This document shows, in pieces, positions 47,004-60,103 of a DNA stretch of 64,000 nt. Under the pieces are notes generated by a model. That model was not told the DNA's origin. It did not search any database and worked only from the letters and a program-made list of their open reading frames with translations. Position 1 is the stretch's first letter. Every line of letters starts with the position of its first letter. Where the stretch lies: positions 124,001 through 188,000 of the forward strand of contig CASHTG010000015.1 in assembly GCA_949357655.1 (NCBI GenBank), given 5' to 3'. The position numbers were made by a program, and so were the translations under genes. This DNA is from Parascedosporium putredinis. Its lineage: Eukaryota > Ascomycota > Sordariomycetes > Microascales > Microascaceae.

Positions 47004-47784
47004 GCGGGGACGGGGCTGAGAACCGGCAGAGAGGGAGAGAGGGAGAGAAAGAAAGGTGGCCTGGTGGGCACTAGATCTGTTCCTCTTTGTTGCTTTTGCC
47101 TGGCTTCCTGGCGTTGCTGCATCCCCCTACCTCTATCCACACTCTTGATGAGGCCATCATCTCTCTTCTTTTGGTCTTCACCCCATTCTTCTCTATTAGA
47201 TTGTCTTTCTGACCTTTTATTTTTCTCCCCTTGAAAACTTTTTTTCTTCTCTTTTGGAGATCCTCAAGGGTCTCTCTCTTCTTTTTTTCATGCACATGGA
47301 CATCTGGAAGCGATTTAGAGACGGAAAATGAAAACAAGCTTTTTCCTCTGGCGGTTGGCGTTCTACTCATTGTTCTTCTTTCTTCTTCACTTCTTTTTCT
47401 TCCCCTTTTTTTCTTTTTTGTGTGTGTGGACCTTTGGAGATGAAAAAAACACCACCCCTAGTGTGTACTTTTTGCATCATGGCTCGGCCAACAGTGCTCG
47501 ACTATAATTTTGGATTGGATATGGACATGTGTTTGGTTATCGTGGCCTACCTCGGGAGAGGGAGGCCTACGCCAGCCCATATATACAGTAAAGAATAAAA
47601 ATCAAATGGCCAAGCTCCCGCTCATCTTTTTCTGACCACCTCTTTACCGACCTGTCCAACTTACCTGTCCAACAGACCTTGAGGTTCGGTGTAGTGAGGC
47701 TCTCTTCTTGATATACATGTAGAATACTTCAGGAAAAATACCCGCAAATAAGGCATCGGAGAGGCAAATGAACACTCTGGTTCC
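47004..47784. other. Convergent intergenic region, 0.8 kb
   Basis: 3' flanks of the TBC and kinase genes. Extremely T/C-rich at 47170-47430. No ORF with motifs. Confidence 0.4.
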
Positions 47785-49257
47785 TTAATCCCCCATACTC
47801 TTACGAATCCACTCATGCTCTGCCAGTTCCTTCGCGGAGCCACGCTTAGCCGGCTCCCACTGCAGCATCTTCTGCATCAAGGATAGGAAGCTAGCCTTGT
47901 CCAGTCCTTGAAGAGTAGTCTCCCTCTGTTCAAGTAAAATCTGATCTTTTACTAGATCTTGAGCGGAGAAGTCACCTAGAAAGTTAGATATTGAGTAGAT
48001 CCCATAAAACAGCATTAGCTTACCTTGATCTGAAAAGAACTTATCGCTTAACTTCCATCTAGAAAGAAGGCTGGGCGAGGGAGGACCTAGCAGCCTTATG
48101 ATCTCAGCAAGGTGGGCTCGGCTTCGGTAAGTCTGATTTTTGGGTCGCGACCAGTAAATAAGGGCTCGCCCTCAAAATGTCCCAAACCTACAAGGTGAGG
48201 TTAGTTCCAAAACACTTGAAGCCAGTACTATCAAACTTGGTATCTTACCATGCATCCTACATTCCATATATCAACGTTATACGTCCATGAACCCCTAGAA
48301 TGACCTCCGGCGCTCGGTAGATATCGGGTTGGATATCTTTTGACTGTTCGATATCACCAGGCACAGCTGAGCCAAGGTCGCATAAGACCGGAGCATTCAA
48401 TTCCTTGGGCAGTTTGAGCCCCCGGGAGGTGTATATTATTCTTCCATCGACCTCTTTTCTCGGGCAAGGCGTCTGCAGTTCCTTCTCCATAAAGTCATCG
48501 AAAACGGAATCATCAGCGATGCTAAACATGATATTATCGGCCTTGATATCTAATAGATCTCACGTGTAAGTTATATAAATAAAAGAGAGGAGGGGTTTAA
48601 GCGCATACCCGTGTGTATGATCTGGCATTCACTGTGTAGGTAGTCTAGTGCCAAAAGACACGCTGAAGCACATATGCTAGGATTGGCGGTGGTAGCTTCC
48701 GCGAGGGGTTGCGGCCTAGGAAATCCAATACACTCTCCCATAATGGGGGATGGACGAGGCACCGATGTTTATCTTCGGGACCATCGATGTCAAAAGAATC
48801 GAGCAAGGATCTAACAGCATCCCGGCCCGGGTGGTTTACAGGGCCTCTCTCCATACATTTATACATCTGGAGCTCATTGTCTAATTTCGATCCCATAGAT
48901 GTAGACTTGATAAAAATCTTGAGGGTAACATAACGACGGTCGCTGTGATTCGAGTATATTAGCAGGGCGATTTAGGATACTTGTTTTTATTGGAGGCTGT
49001 GAGGCCTCTTACTTCATGTCCCGCGCAAGCCAAACGGTCGAGCTAGCGCCAAATCCCAGTTTTCCTATAATCTGATACTGGTCCTTCAAGACTTCTCCTA
49101 TCCGAGTAGGATAATACCGGGAAGCTACATAGCCTGGTAAGGTCTCTTCTTCAATTTTCGGAGCGGTTGGCAACTTGACGAAGTTCGGATTGGAGAAATT
49201 GAGTGGCTTCCATGCCCGCCCAAGCCGGGGAAAGAAGCGCAGGAAGGACGGGGGCAT
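47785..49257 (-). CDS. SRPK-like serine/threonine protein kinase
   Basis: Kinase related to SR-protein kinases. Five exons, with introns 48943-49012, 48550-48608, 48188-48248 and 47976-48023, each with consistent GT-AG ends. The ATG at 49257 is used; an ATG at 49387 in another frame could be the true start if a base is missing. N-terminus: EEETLPGYVASRYYPTRIGE, the usual SRPK lead-in. Glycine loop GKLGFGASSTVWLARD, VTLKIFIK with the ATP lysine, catalytic HTDIKADN (SRPK form of HRD), metal-binding DLGSA in place of DFG, activation end DIYRAPEVILG, then WTYNVDIWNVGCM. The family's spacer insert is very short. C-terminus: MLQWEPAKRGSAKELAEHEWI. Frame breaks near 48645 (T run), 48290 (G run) and 48130. 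About 410 aa. It belongs to the expanded, fast-evolving fungal SRPK-like group more than to the canonical splicing kinase. Confidence 0.82.
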
Positions 49258-50300
49258 TCTCGAAAACAGCAGGGAAACAGGCTTGCTCTACGAAGCTCCT
49301 AAAACAAAGAGAAGAAAGCCCTGAATTGATGCTCCAAAGATTACACGGGCGGGGATGGTTGGACGAAGAAGCTTCGTTGGTTGGCATTGAGCTCTAGGCT
49401 TCGAGCCGCCCCGTTTTGTAGAAGATATGGTTTCATCGATAGCAAGTCCTACTACATTATTCGGCCAAGGCCAAGACGCCTCGCTCCAGGAAGAAAATGA
49501 GACTCAATTCCCGCAGGTGAGCTCGAGGTGAATCCTCCGTAGCCCCTGCCTCGGAAATCCTGAGGAGCATTGGCATCGACTGCAAATGAGACATGGGGTG
49601 CGCCACAGGGTCCGGGTCGCCGGATGACGCACAAAGTGTGGCGAGGGCCCAGGCAGCGGCTGAACCTGAGAGGACAAAATGGACCCCGCCCCTCCTGTTG
49701 CAGCAGCATCATTGGCAGACAAGGCAAGGGCCGTTGCTAGCGTGTGCGATTTGCGTGGTACCGCCGTTTTCTGTGCTGGGAAGGGGCATTCTGGAGGGGG
49801 CAGCAGTGCTGAAGCTTCCCTCCTTCTTCCCCTGGCACCAGCTTCCTCAGGAGTCGATGCCAGCGACGGGGATGCCATCAGCAGTTTGATGGCAATTTAT
49901 TCAACGACTCACCACCCTTCTACCCCTTGCTTTGTCCGGTTATCATAATACATAACCCTCATTCCATCTTGCCTACTGTCAATTGACTTTTCCCCAAAAA
50001 TCACTGTTTCCTCATCTGCTGAAGTTATAGCAAAATATATCTCACCCAATCCTCTTTCCCTTCAGAGCCCTCTCGAATCCATTCAAGGGAGGAAAAAAGC
50101 CCTATTTACCCCGCGACGCTACTTCTCCAGGAAATTTCACCACACCAACCCCGACAGCCCGCACCCCTCTCCCGGGAAGAAAAAAACCAAAATCAAACAC
50201 ACCCACCCCCTCAACGCCCGTATCAGCATATCAGGAATCGGCTTTGCAGCTCCCGAACACACAACAACGTCCAAGAAAAAGCCACATATACCCACACGTT
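49258..50300. other. Divergent intergenic region, 1.0 kb
   Basis: Promoters of the SRPK-like kinase and the Hel2-like ligase. ORFs at 49504-49948 lie antisense to each other with no domains. The last 200 nt before 50301 are C/A-rich leader sequence. Confidence 0.4.
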
Positions 50301-52934
50301 ATGCCTGGTGCTTCAACAGGGCCCGCTGATGCGGGAGGCGGCTCACAGCCCTCACAATCTCAGGGTCGAAGCGACGGACACCGAGGTCGTGGCCGGGGAG
50401 GAGGCGGCGGAGGCGGCGGCGGCGGCAATCGTGGTCGGGGCAGAGGCCGTGGTAGGGGACGAGGAAATGCGACGCAAGACGGCGGCCGCTCGCGCGGGCA
50501 CTCCCAGGGAGCGGCGCCGGACCAGGCCCCCACGGCGACGACGGGGGCTACTGCTACTACCCCAGCGGCCCAACCGACGGCGGACGACGATACCAAGTCC
50601 GTGGCGGCCACCGAGGGCGACGGCGAGATCTGCTTCATTTGTGCGAATACGGTGGACCATTATTCCGTCGCACCTTGCAACCACAGGACGTGCCACATTT
50701 GTGCCCTGCGCATGAGAGCTCTTTACAAGACCAAGGACTGCCCCCACTGCCGTGTATGTGATTCTAACCTTGGACAAGCTTCCAAGCTTGCTCTTTTTCT
50801 ACAGTAGTTTTTTTTTTTTATATCTTTCTTCGTCTGTGCTAACGGCTTGTTTCTCACCATTCAACCTAGACCTTGGCGCCGTTCGTCGTCTTTACCAACG
50901 ACCCCGAGAAACGCTACGAAGACTACACGAAAAAGGACATCTCCAGCACCGACGACAACATCGGCATCAAGTACGCCAACGAAGACATCGTCGGCGACAC
51001 CGTGCTGCTGCTGCGGTACAACTGCCCGGAGCCCTCGTGCGACTTCGCCGCGCTCGGCTGGCCCGACCTCCACCGCCACGTGCGGTCCACGCACCAGAAA
51101 AAATGTGCGACCTCTGCACCCGCAACAAGAAGCTCTTCACGCACGAGCACGACCTCTTCCAGGATAAAGAGCTGGAGAAGCACATGCGCAGGGGGACGAC
51201 CGGCCCGGCGCGCTGGACCAGACGGGCTTCAAGGGCCACCCGCTGTGCGGCTTCTGCGGCCAGCGCTTCTACGACGACGACAAGCTGTACGAGCACTGCC
51301 GCAACAAGCACGAGCGGTGCTTCATCTGCGACCGGCGCGACTCCCGCCAGCCCCACTACTTCCTCGACTACAACGCCCTGGAGAAGCACTTCAAGGACGA
51401 CCACTTTTTGTGCCCGGACAAGGAGTGCATGGATAAGAAGTTTGTCGTGTTCGAGTCCGAGCTCGACCTCAAGGCCCATCAGCTCAGCGAGCACGCCAAC
51501 TCGCTGAGCAAGGACGTGCGTCGCGACGCGCGCCACGTCGACATGTCGTCCTTTGACTTTCGCTCGAGCTACCAGCACGAGCAGCGCGGCGATCGGCGCG
51601 GGGCCGACGGGGTGGTGGTGCGGGCGGCGGACGGGGCGGCGGGCGTGGGCCGGATCCTAACGCGGAACCTCTGCCTGCTAGCTCGGCCCAGCCCATGCGG
51701 CGGGACGAGCTGGCGTACCACAGGCAGCTCGCCATCCAGTCTACCCAGACGGTGTCCAACCGCAACTTTGGCAGCCAGCTAAGCTCAGACCCAACTCCCG
51801 CCGCCGCCGCCGCCGCCGCAGCTTCCTCCTCCTCCTCCGCCAACCCTTCCTCTTCCAGGCGAAACAACAACAACAAAAACGCCGCCGCCGCCGCCGCCCA
51901 ATCCTCCTCCTCCACAGCGCTGCCGCGGCCCCTCCATCACACCCGCCTTCTCCTCCAGCGGGCCCACCGACCCCACAGAAACCATCGACATGGCCTCCCT
52001 CTCCGTGCAAGACCAAGCCCTGTACGCGCGCCACCGCAGCGTCATCGACCGCGCCCAGACCTTCCTCGGCAACAGCGCGGCGGGCGTCAACCTATTCCGG
52101 CAGCACGTGTCCTCGTACAAGAACGGGGCCCTGACGGCCCCCAAATTCATCGACGCCCTCTTCACTTTATTCGCCGACACCTCGTCCAACTCGCTCGGGA
52201 TCCTCGTGCGCGAGCTCGCCGAGCTCTTCGACGACCCGGCCAAGGCCGACGCCCTGCGCAAGGCATGGCAGGATTGGCGCGCCATCAACGAGGATTACCC
52301 TTCCCTGCCCGGCCTGGGCGGCATGCACGGCGCTACCACCGCCAGCAGCGGCTGGGCCGCCGCCGCCATGGCGTCCCCGGCCTCTCCCGCGGGCACCGCG
52401 TCCCAGAAGCACACGAACCGCGTGCTGCGTCTCAAGAGCAGCACCCGCCAGGGCAGCGTCAGCTCCGCTTCCGTGTCCAGCGCCTCTTCGTCCTGGACCG
52501 CGCCCCCGTCCATCGCGGCCCGCCCGCCACCCGCCGCGTCGGCCTTCCCCGCTCTTCCTACCTCCATCGTCCGTCCGCCCGTGAACACGTCCAACGCGTC
52601 CAGGTCCTGGGCCGTGTCCGCGGGCGGTCAGTCCGCGAGCGGCAGTTCCAGGAGCGGTGGTGGCGGCGGTGGTGGACGTCCTCCCAACAGCGGCCAGGAC
52701 AATTTCCCCGCGCTGCCCGCGGCGCCGAAGCCCCTGACGTCGCTGTACGGCTACGGCAGGGGTAGCGTGCGGCGGGATTTCGGCGTGGTGCGCGACACGG
52801 GCTTCTCGTGGGGTGGGGGCTCGCAGCAGGCGGGTGGCAGTAACGCCGAACGGGACGAAGAGGATGATGCTGGTGAGGGATCGGGCAAGAAGAAGGGGAA
52901 GAAGGGCAAGAAGGTGCTCGTGCAGTGGGGGTAG
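50301..52934 (+). CDS. hel2: RING E3 ubiquitin ligase, Hel2/ZNF598 family
   Basis: Sensor of collided ribosomes that ubiquitinates 40S proteins and triggers ribosome-associated quality control (family knowledge). The ATG at 50301 starts an Arg/Gly-rich tract (RGRGGG... then GRGRGRGRG), followed by a RING: CFICANTVDHYSVAPCNHRTCHIC...CPHCR. The intron 50754-50869 joins CR to TLAPFVVF. Downstream C2H2-like fingers follow in the family order: CPEPSCDF...HRHVRSTH, MCDLCTRNKKLFTHEH, CGFCGQRFYDDDKLYEHC..KH, CFICDRR...YNALEKHFKDDH, and CPDKECMDKKFVVF...HQLSEH. Alanine/serine/asparagine-rich linkers precede a helical segment (QALYARHRSVIDRAQTFLG) and a lysine-rich end. Frame breaks occur near 51105, 51200, 51640 and 51930. 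Implied length is about 840 aa. The RGG-rich N-terminus suggests direct RNA contact. Confidence 0.9.
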
Positions 52935-55900
52935 AGAGCGAAATGGGGAATACAAAACTTTTCCCTTTTTTGCTTTATCCTACCTCTCTTTCTTTTTTTT
53001 TCTTCTTCTCTATAGCGAGGGTTTCAGTTCAGCTCTTCCATTGGGATATGTTTGATTCAGGATGGGAATTTGTACAAAGAATGGACTAATTTCTTTCCCT
53101 TTTTTACGCTTCAGCGCCTTTTCTTGATTCACTCTACCCCTGTTTTAGCCTGGCACTTCGTCTCTTCTCCCTTCTTTCTGTTTTTCCCTTTCCAAGCACT
53201 GGCGATATATATATATCTAAGTGTTGAGGGGAAACTTTTGGCCAGTGTTGGCGCCCCGGGCTGAAGGTTGCGTAGTTTTCTGCATATCCTCCTCAGCCCC
53301 CTTCCGCTCTCTTCTTTGTTTCTTTCACCCAGCCCGGGCAAGGCTACAGAGAACGGCCGAGGGATGGGGAGAGACAACAACCAACTTTGGCCTTTTATTT
53401 CTTTCTCTTGTTCCTTGCACTGATATCGGGCTATACTCAAAAAGGTTATAGAAATGGGTAGATGTGTATTCAATGTTCCGAATGAAATGATTGTCCTGAT
53501 TCTACTTTCTACTCGTTCGCCGCGATATTGGCGGAGGTAGTTCCCCGACATACGATTCCCAATGTGCACATGATATCCCATCAGACTTGACCTATCTCAT
53601 GGCTCGGGGAACGATCAACACAGAAACAGATGACGGGGAGGAGCTGGACGGCAGAAGGGGACCCTTTTCTAAGAGTTGTTGAGACCATCCGTCTTAAACT
53701 TGGGCTTAGCTAGCCGCTCTTGCAGAACGCATACAATAGAGATAGGGCTTCCTCAACCCTCACGACCTCACAAGGCGTACGAGATCTCTCTTATGAGACA
53801 ACTAGGATTCCGTGACCATCGTCAAGGTCGTGAAGCCGTGCTCGGAGCATAGACCTTGGAAGAAAACAACCCCTCCCAACACCACAAGGCTAGCGGGGTA
53901 TGGGAGGGGGCAGCTACGGAACGGGGCCCGATGAAGCTGGCCGACGAGACGGCTTGCACCGGCCCCTCATGAGAGATGGAGAGGGGGAGGGGATCGTCGT
54001 AGACTATCTTCATGCCGAGAGGGTATTGCGGGCTCATCTTTGTCAAGAAAAATACATTCTGAGATATATATCTCCCCACTCGTGAGCCATTTCCGATCTT
54101 GATTGTGCGTCGAGGGCTTTTGCACACCGAGCCCTCATCGTTTTGGTCTTTCTTTTGCTGTTGTTGTTTTTTTCTCGCATCATCATCACTCAGCACAAAG
54201 CGTCTCGGGCTACGAAACAGCTTGTGACGAGTGGGACGGTGTGAAACCTCACGAAGCTTCTTCTCTTGTCCCCGGGTTCCGTTCCTTGCGTTAATATACG
54301 CCCTTTCTTTTGCTTCCGGGCAACGAGATGCAAAAGACTACCGGAGATTAATATCCAGCCCGCCGTCCCTTGCTCACAGCGTAGGTTACCATATGAGGGC
54401 GGTGGGGCTATACTACGCATCGGAGGACGCCCCCTCCGGAAAGGGAAGAGAACGGGAGGAAAGCAGCAAGGCAAGGCCAAGAGCAGGGCGTGAAGCACGC
54501 TGCAAAGATTGCCCAGAGCATAGCATGATCGGAGACTCAAAAGAATGAGGAGTGACCCCGCCGCAGTCTGGGTTATTTTCTTTTTCTTTCTCTCTTTTTA
54601 TTTGCTTTCTCATCTTTCTTATTTGGTTTTCTCACATGCATGTTTTATTTCGATCGGTTGGCTTTCCTTCCTTTTTGGCGCCGGTTCCCACTTGCCTAGA
54701 ACTTGCCCAGGATGCCGGCAGCGGGGATTGGGTTCGGGTTATGGGGTATCAATCTGCCTTGGCCGGAATAGGTAGTCCGAGGGAAAGAGGATTGCTTTTC
54801 CGTTGGCGGCTCCCGTCTTTGCACGTCTCAAAAGGCGGGATGAGCCCCCGGAATGACCGGGCGGGAGAGAGAGCAAGAAAGAGGGTAAGAAAGGGGCGGA
54901 GACTCAACAAGCCTAGGAAAGCATAAGCGCAAGAAACCAAGCCGTCCACTCACCGCAAGAATGATCGAAAAAAACAGGGAAGGCTAGGTAAAACATTGAC
55001 AAGGGGAGAAGGGAGAGGGGGAGGGGAGGGGATGGAGGGGGAGGGGCAGCCCAGACGGTGAACTCCCAGGTCTGGGATGATTTATCTGAGACCTTGATAG
55101 TTGGAACAAACGTAAGAGGCTTGAGGGGGTGGGAAGATGGAGAAGAATAATATGATTCATATTTGCCTGGCGTGGGAGCGAGGCGAGTCACAAAGGAAAT
55201 AGGACCATAATCGCTTCGGTGATCTATGCTATTTTACGAGGAGTCGGACCAAGGATCGAAAGCACACACGCATTCATCCGCTTGGCGGCATCGATGAGGG
55301 GGTCGGGTCTGGCATTCTTGCTTGGTATTCTTCTTCGACCAAGATCAAGAGGTGAACTGGACTTGTGGTGGAGCAGGAGCTCGGAGCTTGGACGCATGAG
55401 TGAGCGTGGGTGGCGGTAGGCTTTGGAGCTTGGGAAGGAGGAAAGTAGCCAAGGTTGAGGAGCGGACGTAGACTAGAGAGGAGACCGACGACATGGGCTA
55501 TTGCATGTACGTTATTGAAGCTTGTTGAAGCTCAATGGAGCTCATTCTTGGGAGGAGCTCCGAGGCTAATGATGCACGCACCAACCTTGAATCGAGCCCA
55601 GATGTTTGGTTTTTCTCTCTCACAAGCTCCATCCACCTCAGACCTGATCAACGAGTCTGTGGCAAAATAAAATGTATTCTATTTCAAGTTAAACGAGAAT
55701 CATCAATTCTACCATCCCCGACCATCATCGATCATTTTCGAGTGCTCCTTCCTTCCCTCTTTCTGGTCCTGTCTAGTATTCATGGCTCGATAACGAGGGG
55801 GATCATCGGAAGTGTGAGGGAGCATGTGGGGAAGCCCATCTGGGGCAGGTGCCTCCGACTTGTGCGCGCAGCGGCGAGGGGCACCCGCTTCAAAGGGAAA

Positions 55901-57170
55901 GATCGAGGAACCTTGCCCCTTTCCCCTCCGATCCGTTCGCTTGTGACAGCCGACAAGAGGCGCCCCAGCGGAGGCAAGCAGCAAAGGGCCCAGATTTGCG
56001 GGGATCGACAGAGGGGAGGCAAAAAATCAGGATAACCCGAAAAGGAAAATAGATGGATGGAAAGGCAAAGGAAGAATCAGTTCGTAGATTGATGCCAAGG
56101 AAGCCTTTTTTCCTTTTTTTTTTCTTTTTACCTTTCTTTGATTTTCCTACCTTGTCGCCTCTCGTTTCTCCTTTTTAGACCGATTCAAAGGCTTCAATCG
56201 CTTCAAGAGATGAGGAGGGTCGGCATACGACAGAGCAGATTACACTTGGAGATTAAAGACATTAGACGGATCAAATTATCACATCAACCACTCCAATGGA
56301 AACCGTTTGATGGGTTTGATCAAGTGGATCTATGGATCTCTCCTCCATCGATCCCGGGGTTCCCTCTTTCAATCAGGAGTGTTTGGTGGTGGCAGCGGGC
56401 ACGTTGGAGCGTTCGGGAAGGTCAAGGACGACCCCCTTGGAGCACCCTTGGAGCACCCTTGGCTCCACCACCAGTGTGACAGGCACGGGCTGGGGAAAAT
56501 GGCAGTGGATGTTCAAGCGACTGCGGGCGTCCTTTTCGAGACTCTCGATCCACTCTCGTTCTCGGGAGACACGAGCCGTAGAAGGATCCATATTGACAGC
56601 TGAGTCCTCACTGTCTCTTCTAATTGATATTTCCTCATCATTGAATTCATGTTTGTTCCGCTTTGGGTGAAGAAACAGCTCATTCGTGTGCCCTTCAGTG
56701 TCAAGTGGTGCGTGTGTGCTTGTTGCGGGAGTCATGGTCAAACAGCGGCTGGTGCGACAGGTGGAACGATCCTCTGTCTTCGTCGCCTGTTGAGTCAGGA
56801 CAGTAATACCACTAGGCCCGCCAAGGTTATCTCTGGCGGGCTCGAGTGCTCACCCAAGCACATGGTTTCCAATGTTAGCGGGAAAAATCTTGTCACGGCT
56901 CGAGCTGGCCGTCATCCGTGTTTGGCCATGCCCGAACGGGACGGGCGATTCATTTCAATTGGGGAGAAAATGGGGTCTTTGTCCCAGAACAAGCAGAAGA
57001 AACACAAGGAACCCTTTTCTTCCGGCAGTGAACAAGGTTGGGCGCACTATAATCAAGGGGTGGACTCAACGAGGGCAAAAAGGGTATTATTACGGCTTGA
57101 GGCAATATCAGATGGAGCACGGCGGTAAAGGTATGTACCCTGCGTCTTTTTCGCGTGAGAGCTTTCCCCA

Positions 57171-57190
57171 GTCCAGTCCAGTCCAGTCCA
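57171..57190. repeat. AGTCC pentamer array
   Basis: Four tandem AGTCC units inside the gene-free region. Confidence 0.8.
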
Positions 57191-60074
57191 GCGAGCGGAA
57201 AGACGGATCCACCAGCCCAGAACAAAGCTAGAGGACGAGAAGAACCGTGACGGACGGGACGGGGAGCGGCAGTGGAGTACTGGCTCGCCCGAGCCTGCGA
57301 TGCGCGCATGGCCGTCCGCTTAGCACAGACGTTTTGCTGCTCCTCCTACTTCTGGTCTTGCTTCTGGTCTTGCTTCTTCTGCATGGCTCGCTAAGCGTAA
57401 GCAGGAAAGTCACCTGTTAAGCGACCGGCGGAAAGAGTGAATGGGGAAAGAAGAGAAGAAGGTGAAGAAGACGAGCGCGCTTTTCTCGCCTGCGCGACTC
57501 AAACAAAAGCTCACTCTTTCCGCTAGGGGGAAAAGAGGATATAGCGAAGAAGGGGAACATAATAGAAGGAGTGTGTGGTCGAGAAGGCAAAAAAAGAAAA
57601 TATCATCAACGCACACCCCAATATACCATGATAATATTAAAAGGAAAAGGCACGCGGGTCAAAAAAGTGGCGCGCTTCGGCCTTCGGATGGTAATTCGAT
57701 GGGCAGGCGAAAGGGCACATGAACACCTCCACGACACCACAAGACCAAGACCTTTGACACGGCTGGGGGAGACGAGGGCTGATCGGGATCAGAGTTTGAA
57801 AATCACCGCTATGCCATCATGCCTTGCGTGTATGTTTTTTTATTATTATCCTTCCCCCTTCCCCACACGCGAAAAAAGGGAGAGAGGGACAAAAACGGAC
57901 CAAATCTTCAGGACCGACGCGAAGATCGCCTTCCCGAGGGTCCTTTGGCAAAGAAAAAGATGCTATTTGCCGGGAGCGTGGAGGGAGGGACTCATTGTGC
58001 CGCCACATTTTCATCTATCTGGAGCTGTGGCCATGCCGATCAGGCTGATAGAACCCGTGCTAAGGCAGGTCAACACAAGAGGCCTTTGTTCTCGCCTTTC
58101 TTTCTTTTCTGCGCCGCGTGATATTACATGATCGTGTATGATATCAGAAAGAAAACAAATGAAGAGAGAAGAAAAATTCGGAGACATAGGAAAAAGGAAG
58201 GCTGGTCGCATGCAGCCCAAGTAATATTGTCCGTCTGGATCGTGTGCCTTCCCGAGGAAAATGCATACCATCCATGTGCGACGGCAAGGGACAGGAACTC
58301 AAGGAAAAAGAATAAAGAAAACAAAAAAGAAAAAAATTGAGAGACACCCGAGATAAGGGTAGTGAAAAAAACTTGATTCCCGATCCGACTCCCATCGACG
58401 GACGGGGAAGAAAAAGGAACCAAAAAAGTATTCGTTGATTGTGGACGACTCGATGATCTCGAGACACCTCTCACTCCTAACCCACAACCCGACTGCTGAG
58501 AAAAAAGCCCCAGCCGAGACATCCATGGCCCTTTTCGGAGCTTCTGGCACTTGCGTGCCTGGCAAACTAGTGGTTTCGTCTGAGACTTGATGCAGATGGA
58601 TTATTCGACGCCATGCCCCATTTACGGCCTGGCGCGGGCAGCGGTTCATGCCCTGTGGCACATCCTTGTTTTGTGCCTCCAGCTCTCCCTTTTCCCTGCT
58701 GGTTCTTCTCACTAACCCTGCCGGCTTCGAGAACTTGTGGCCCGGCCGTTCTTACTTGTACTTGACCTTAGTAAACCGGAAGTCAAGGAAAGGAAGAGCA
58801 AGCACACACACTCGAGGCTTTTGCCAGGGAGGGAGGGAAGAGAGAAATGGATGCACGCGTGCATGCGTGGGGAAAGAGGAAGAGAAGTGGGTGAGATGCT
58901 GACTGAGTATGACACCATCTGATATTCACCCCCAGCGAGCAATGATCATCTCCTGGCTCTTCTTTTTCCCCTTGCTTCGTCATTCAAAGGTCGCCTCTTC
59001 TTGGTCAGCCGGGCTCGACGGGACGGATACAGGACTGATCCATGCTGAAGTGGCACAAAAAAGTCAGCCCTCTTTTGAGCTGATGTGATGCTTGCTTTAT
59101 GGCTTTGGTGGGGGTTTGTAAGACCAGACGAGGGATACTAGGCGATGCCATGCCGTGTCGCTCTGTCTTGTCTCTGAATCTTTCAAGGCTACTTTTTTAG
59201 GTGTAGATAGACAAATAGAATACTAGACCGTTTTCTTTGGCTCTCTTTTTGTTGTTTCTTTTTTCTTTTCTGCTAATTTTCTTTCTTTCCTTTTCTTTTA
59301 GCGTAATCGAGGTTGCCGAGTCGAGTCCGAATATCAAATCTTCTTTTGATTTCCTCGATCCTCTTTTGGTTCCTTGCCTGTCCATTCATGTCCATTCATC
59401 AATTTTTGTTTGGTCTTTCTGTGCACACGTATACGGTACAAGTACTCTCGGTTGACGGGAACCGCACCAGGTTCTGCTCGACGGTAGTTGCAAAGTGACA
59501 GCAAACAAAAAGCTTTTCTGTTCTCTCATCTCTCAATCTCTGCAAATTAATATCGTGAACCACTAATACAAGATTCCCGTTTTTGCAGAAACAGAGAAGA
59601 AAAATGTAGACATGGCAAGACACTGCAGACAAAACTAAACAGGCACCTCGCCGTTCGTTCCTGGTCGCCGAGTGGGTGGCGGGGAAGGGGGTCCGAAAGA
59701 AGGGGTGGACGCGGGCGGCAAATATAGAGTTTATAGTGTTTTAATGGGGCATGGCGTGCCAAACTCGATTGAGGAACAAGAAAAAGAGAGCCTAGAGGTT
59801 GATACGCCAGGTACATGACCTTTTGGGGGAGAGAGCCAAGCCTCCAGTCCATCGAAGCGTAGCGTCCCGAGGTAGTGCGATAGCTTTCGTGACCTGAGAC
59901 TGGCATAATTGTGTCTCTCCTCGATGTTCCGCCTCGATGTTCCCATTTCCCACTACCTCGCCTCGAGTGAGGAGGGGAGCGAGGGGGCCATCTCGAGGGC
60001 CAAAGCCAGAAGCGGGAAGTTCTGCGGTGATTGCGTGGAACCTGGTGGAACCCACCTCATGCGTGAGGTGCTTA

Positions 60075-60103
60075 CACCACACACCACACCACACCACACC
60101 ACA
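60075..60103. repeat. ACACC pentamer array
   Basis: About five ACACC/ACCAC units followed by CATACACTACACTGCACTACACT, a diverging ACTAC/CACTA continuation. Confidence 0.7.

Noticed and set aside
1189..52934. Pseudogene calls for the frame-broken genes
   Set aside because: Breaks are single bases, often in homopolymers; motifs, splice sites and lengths are intact and housekeeping genes are equally affected.
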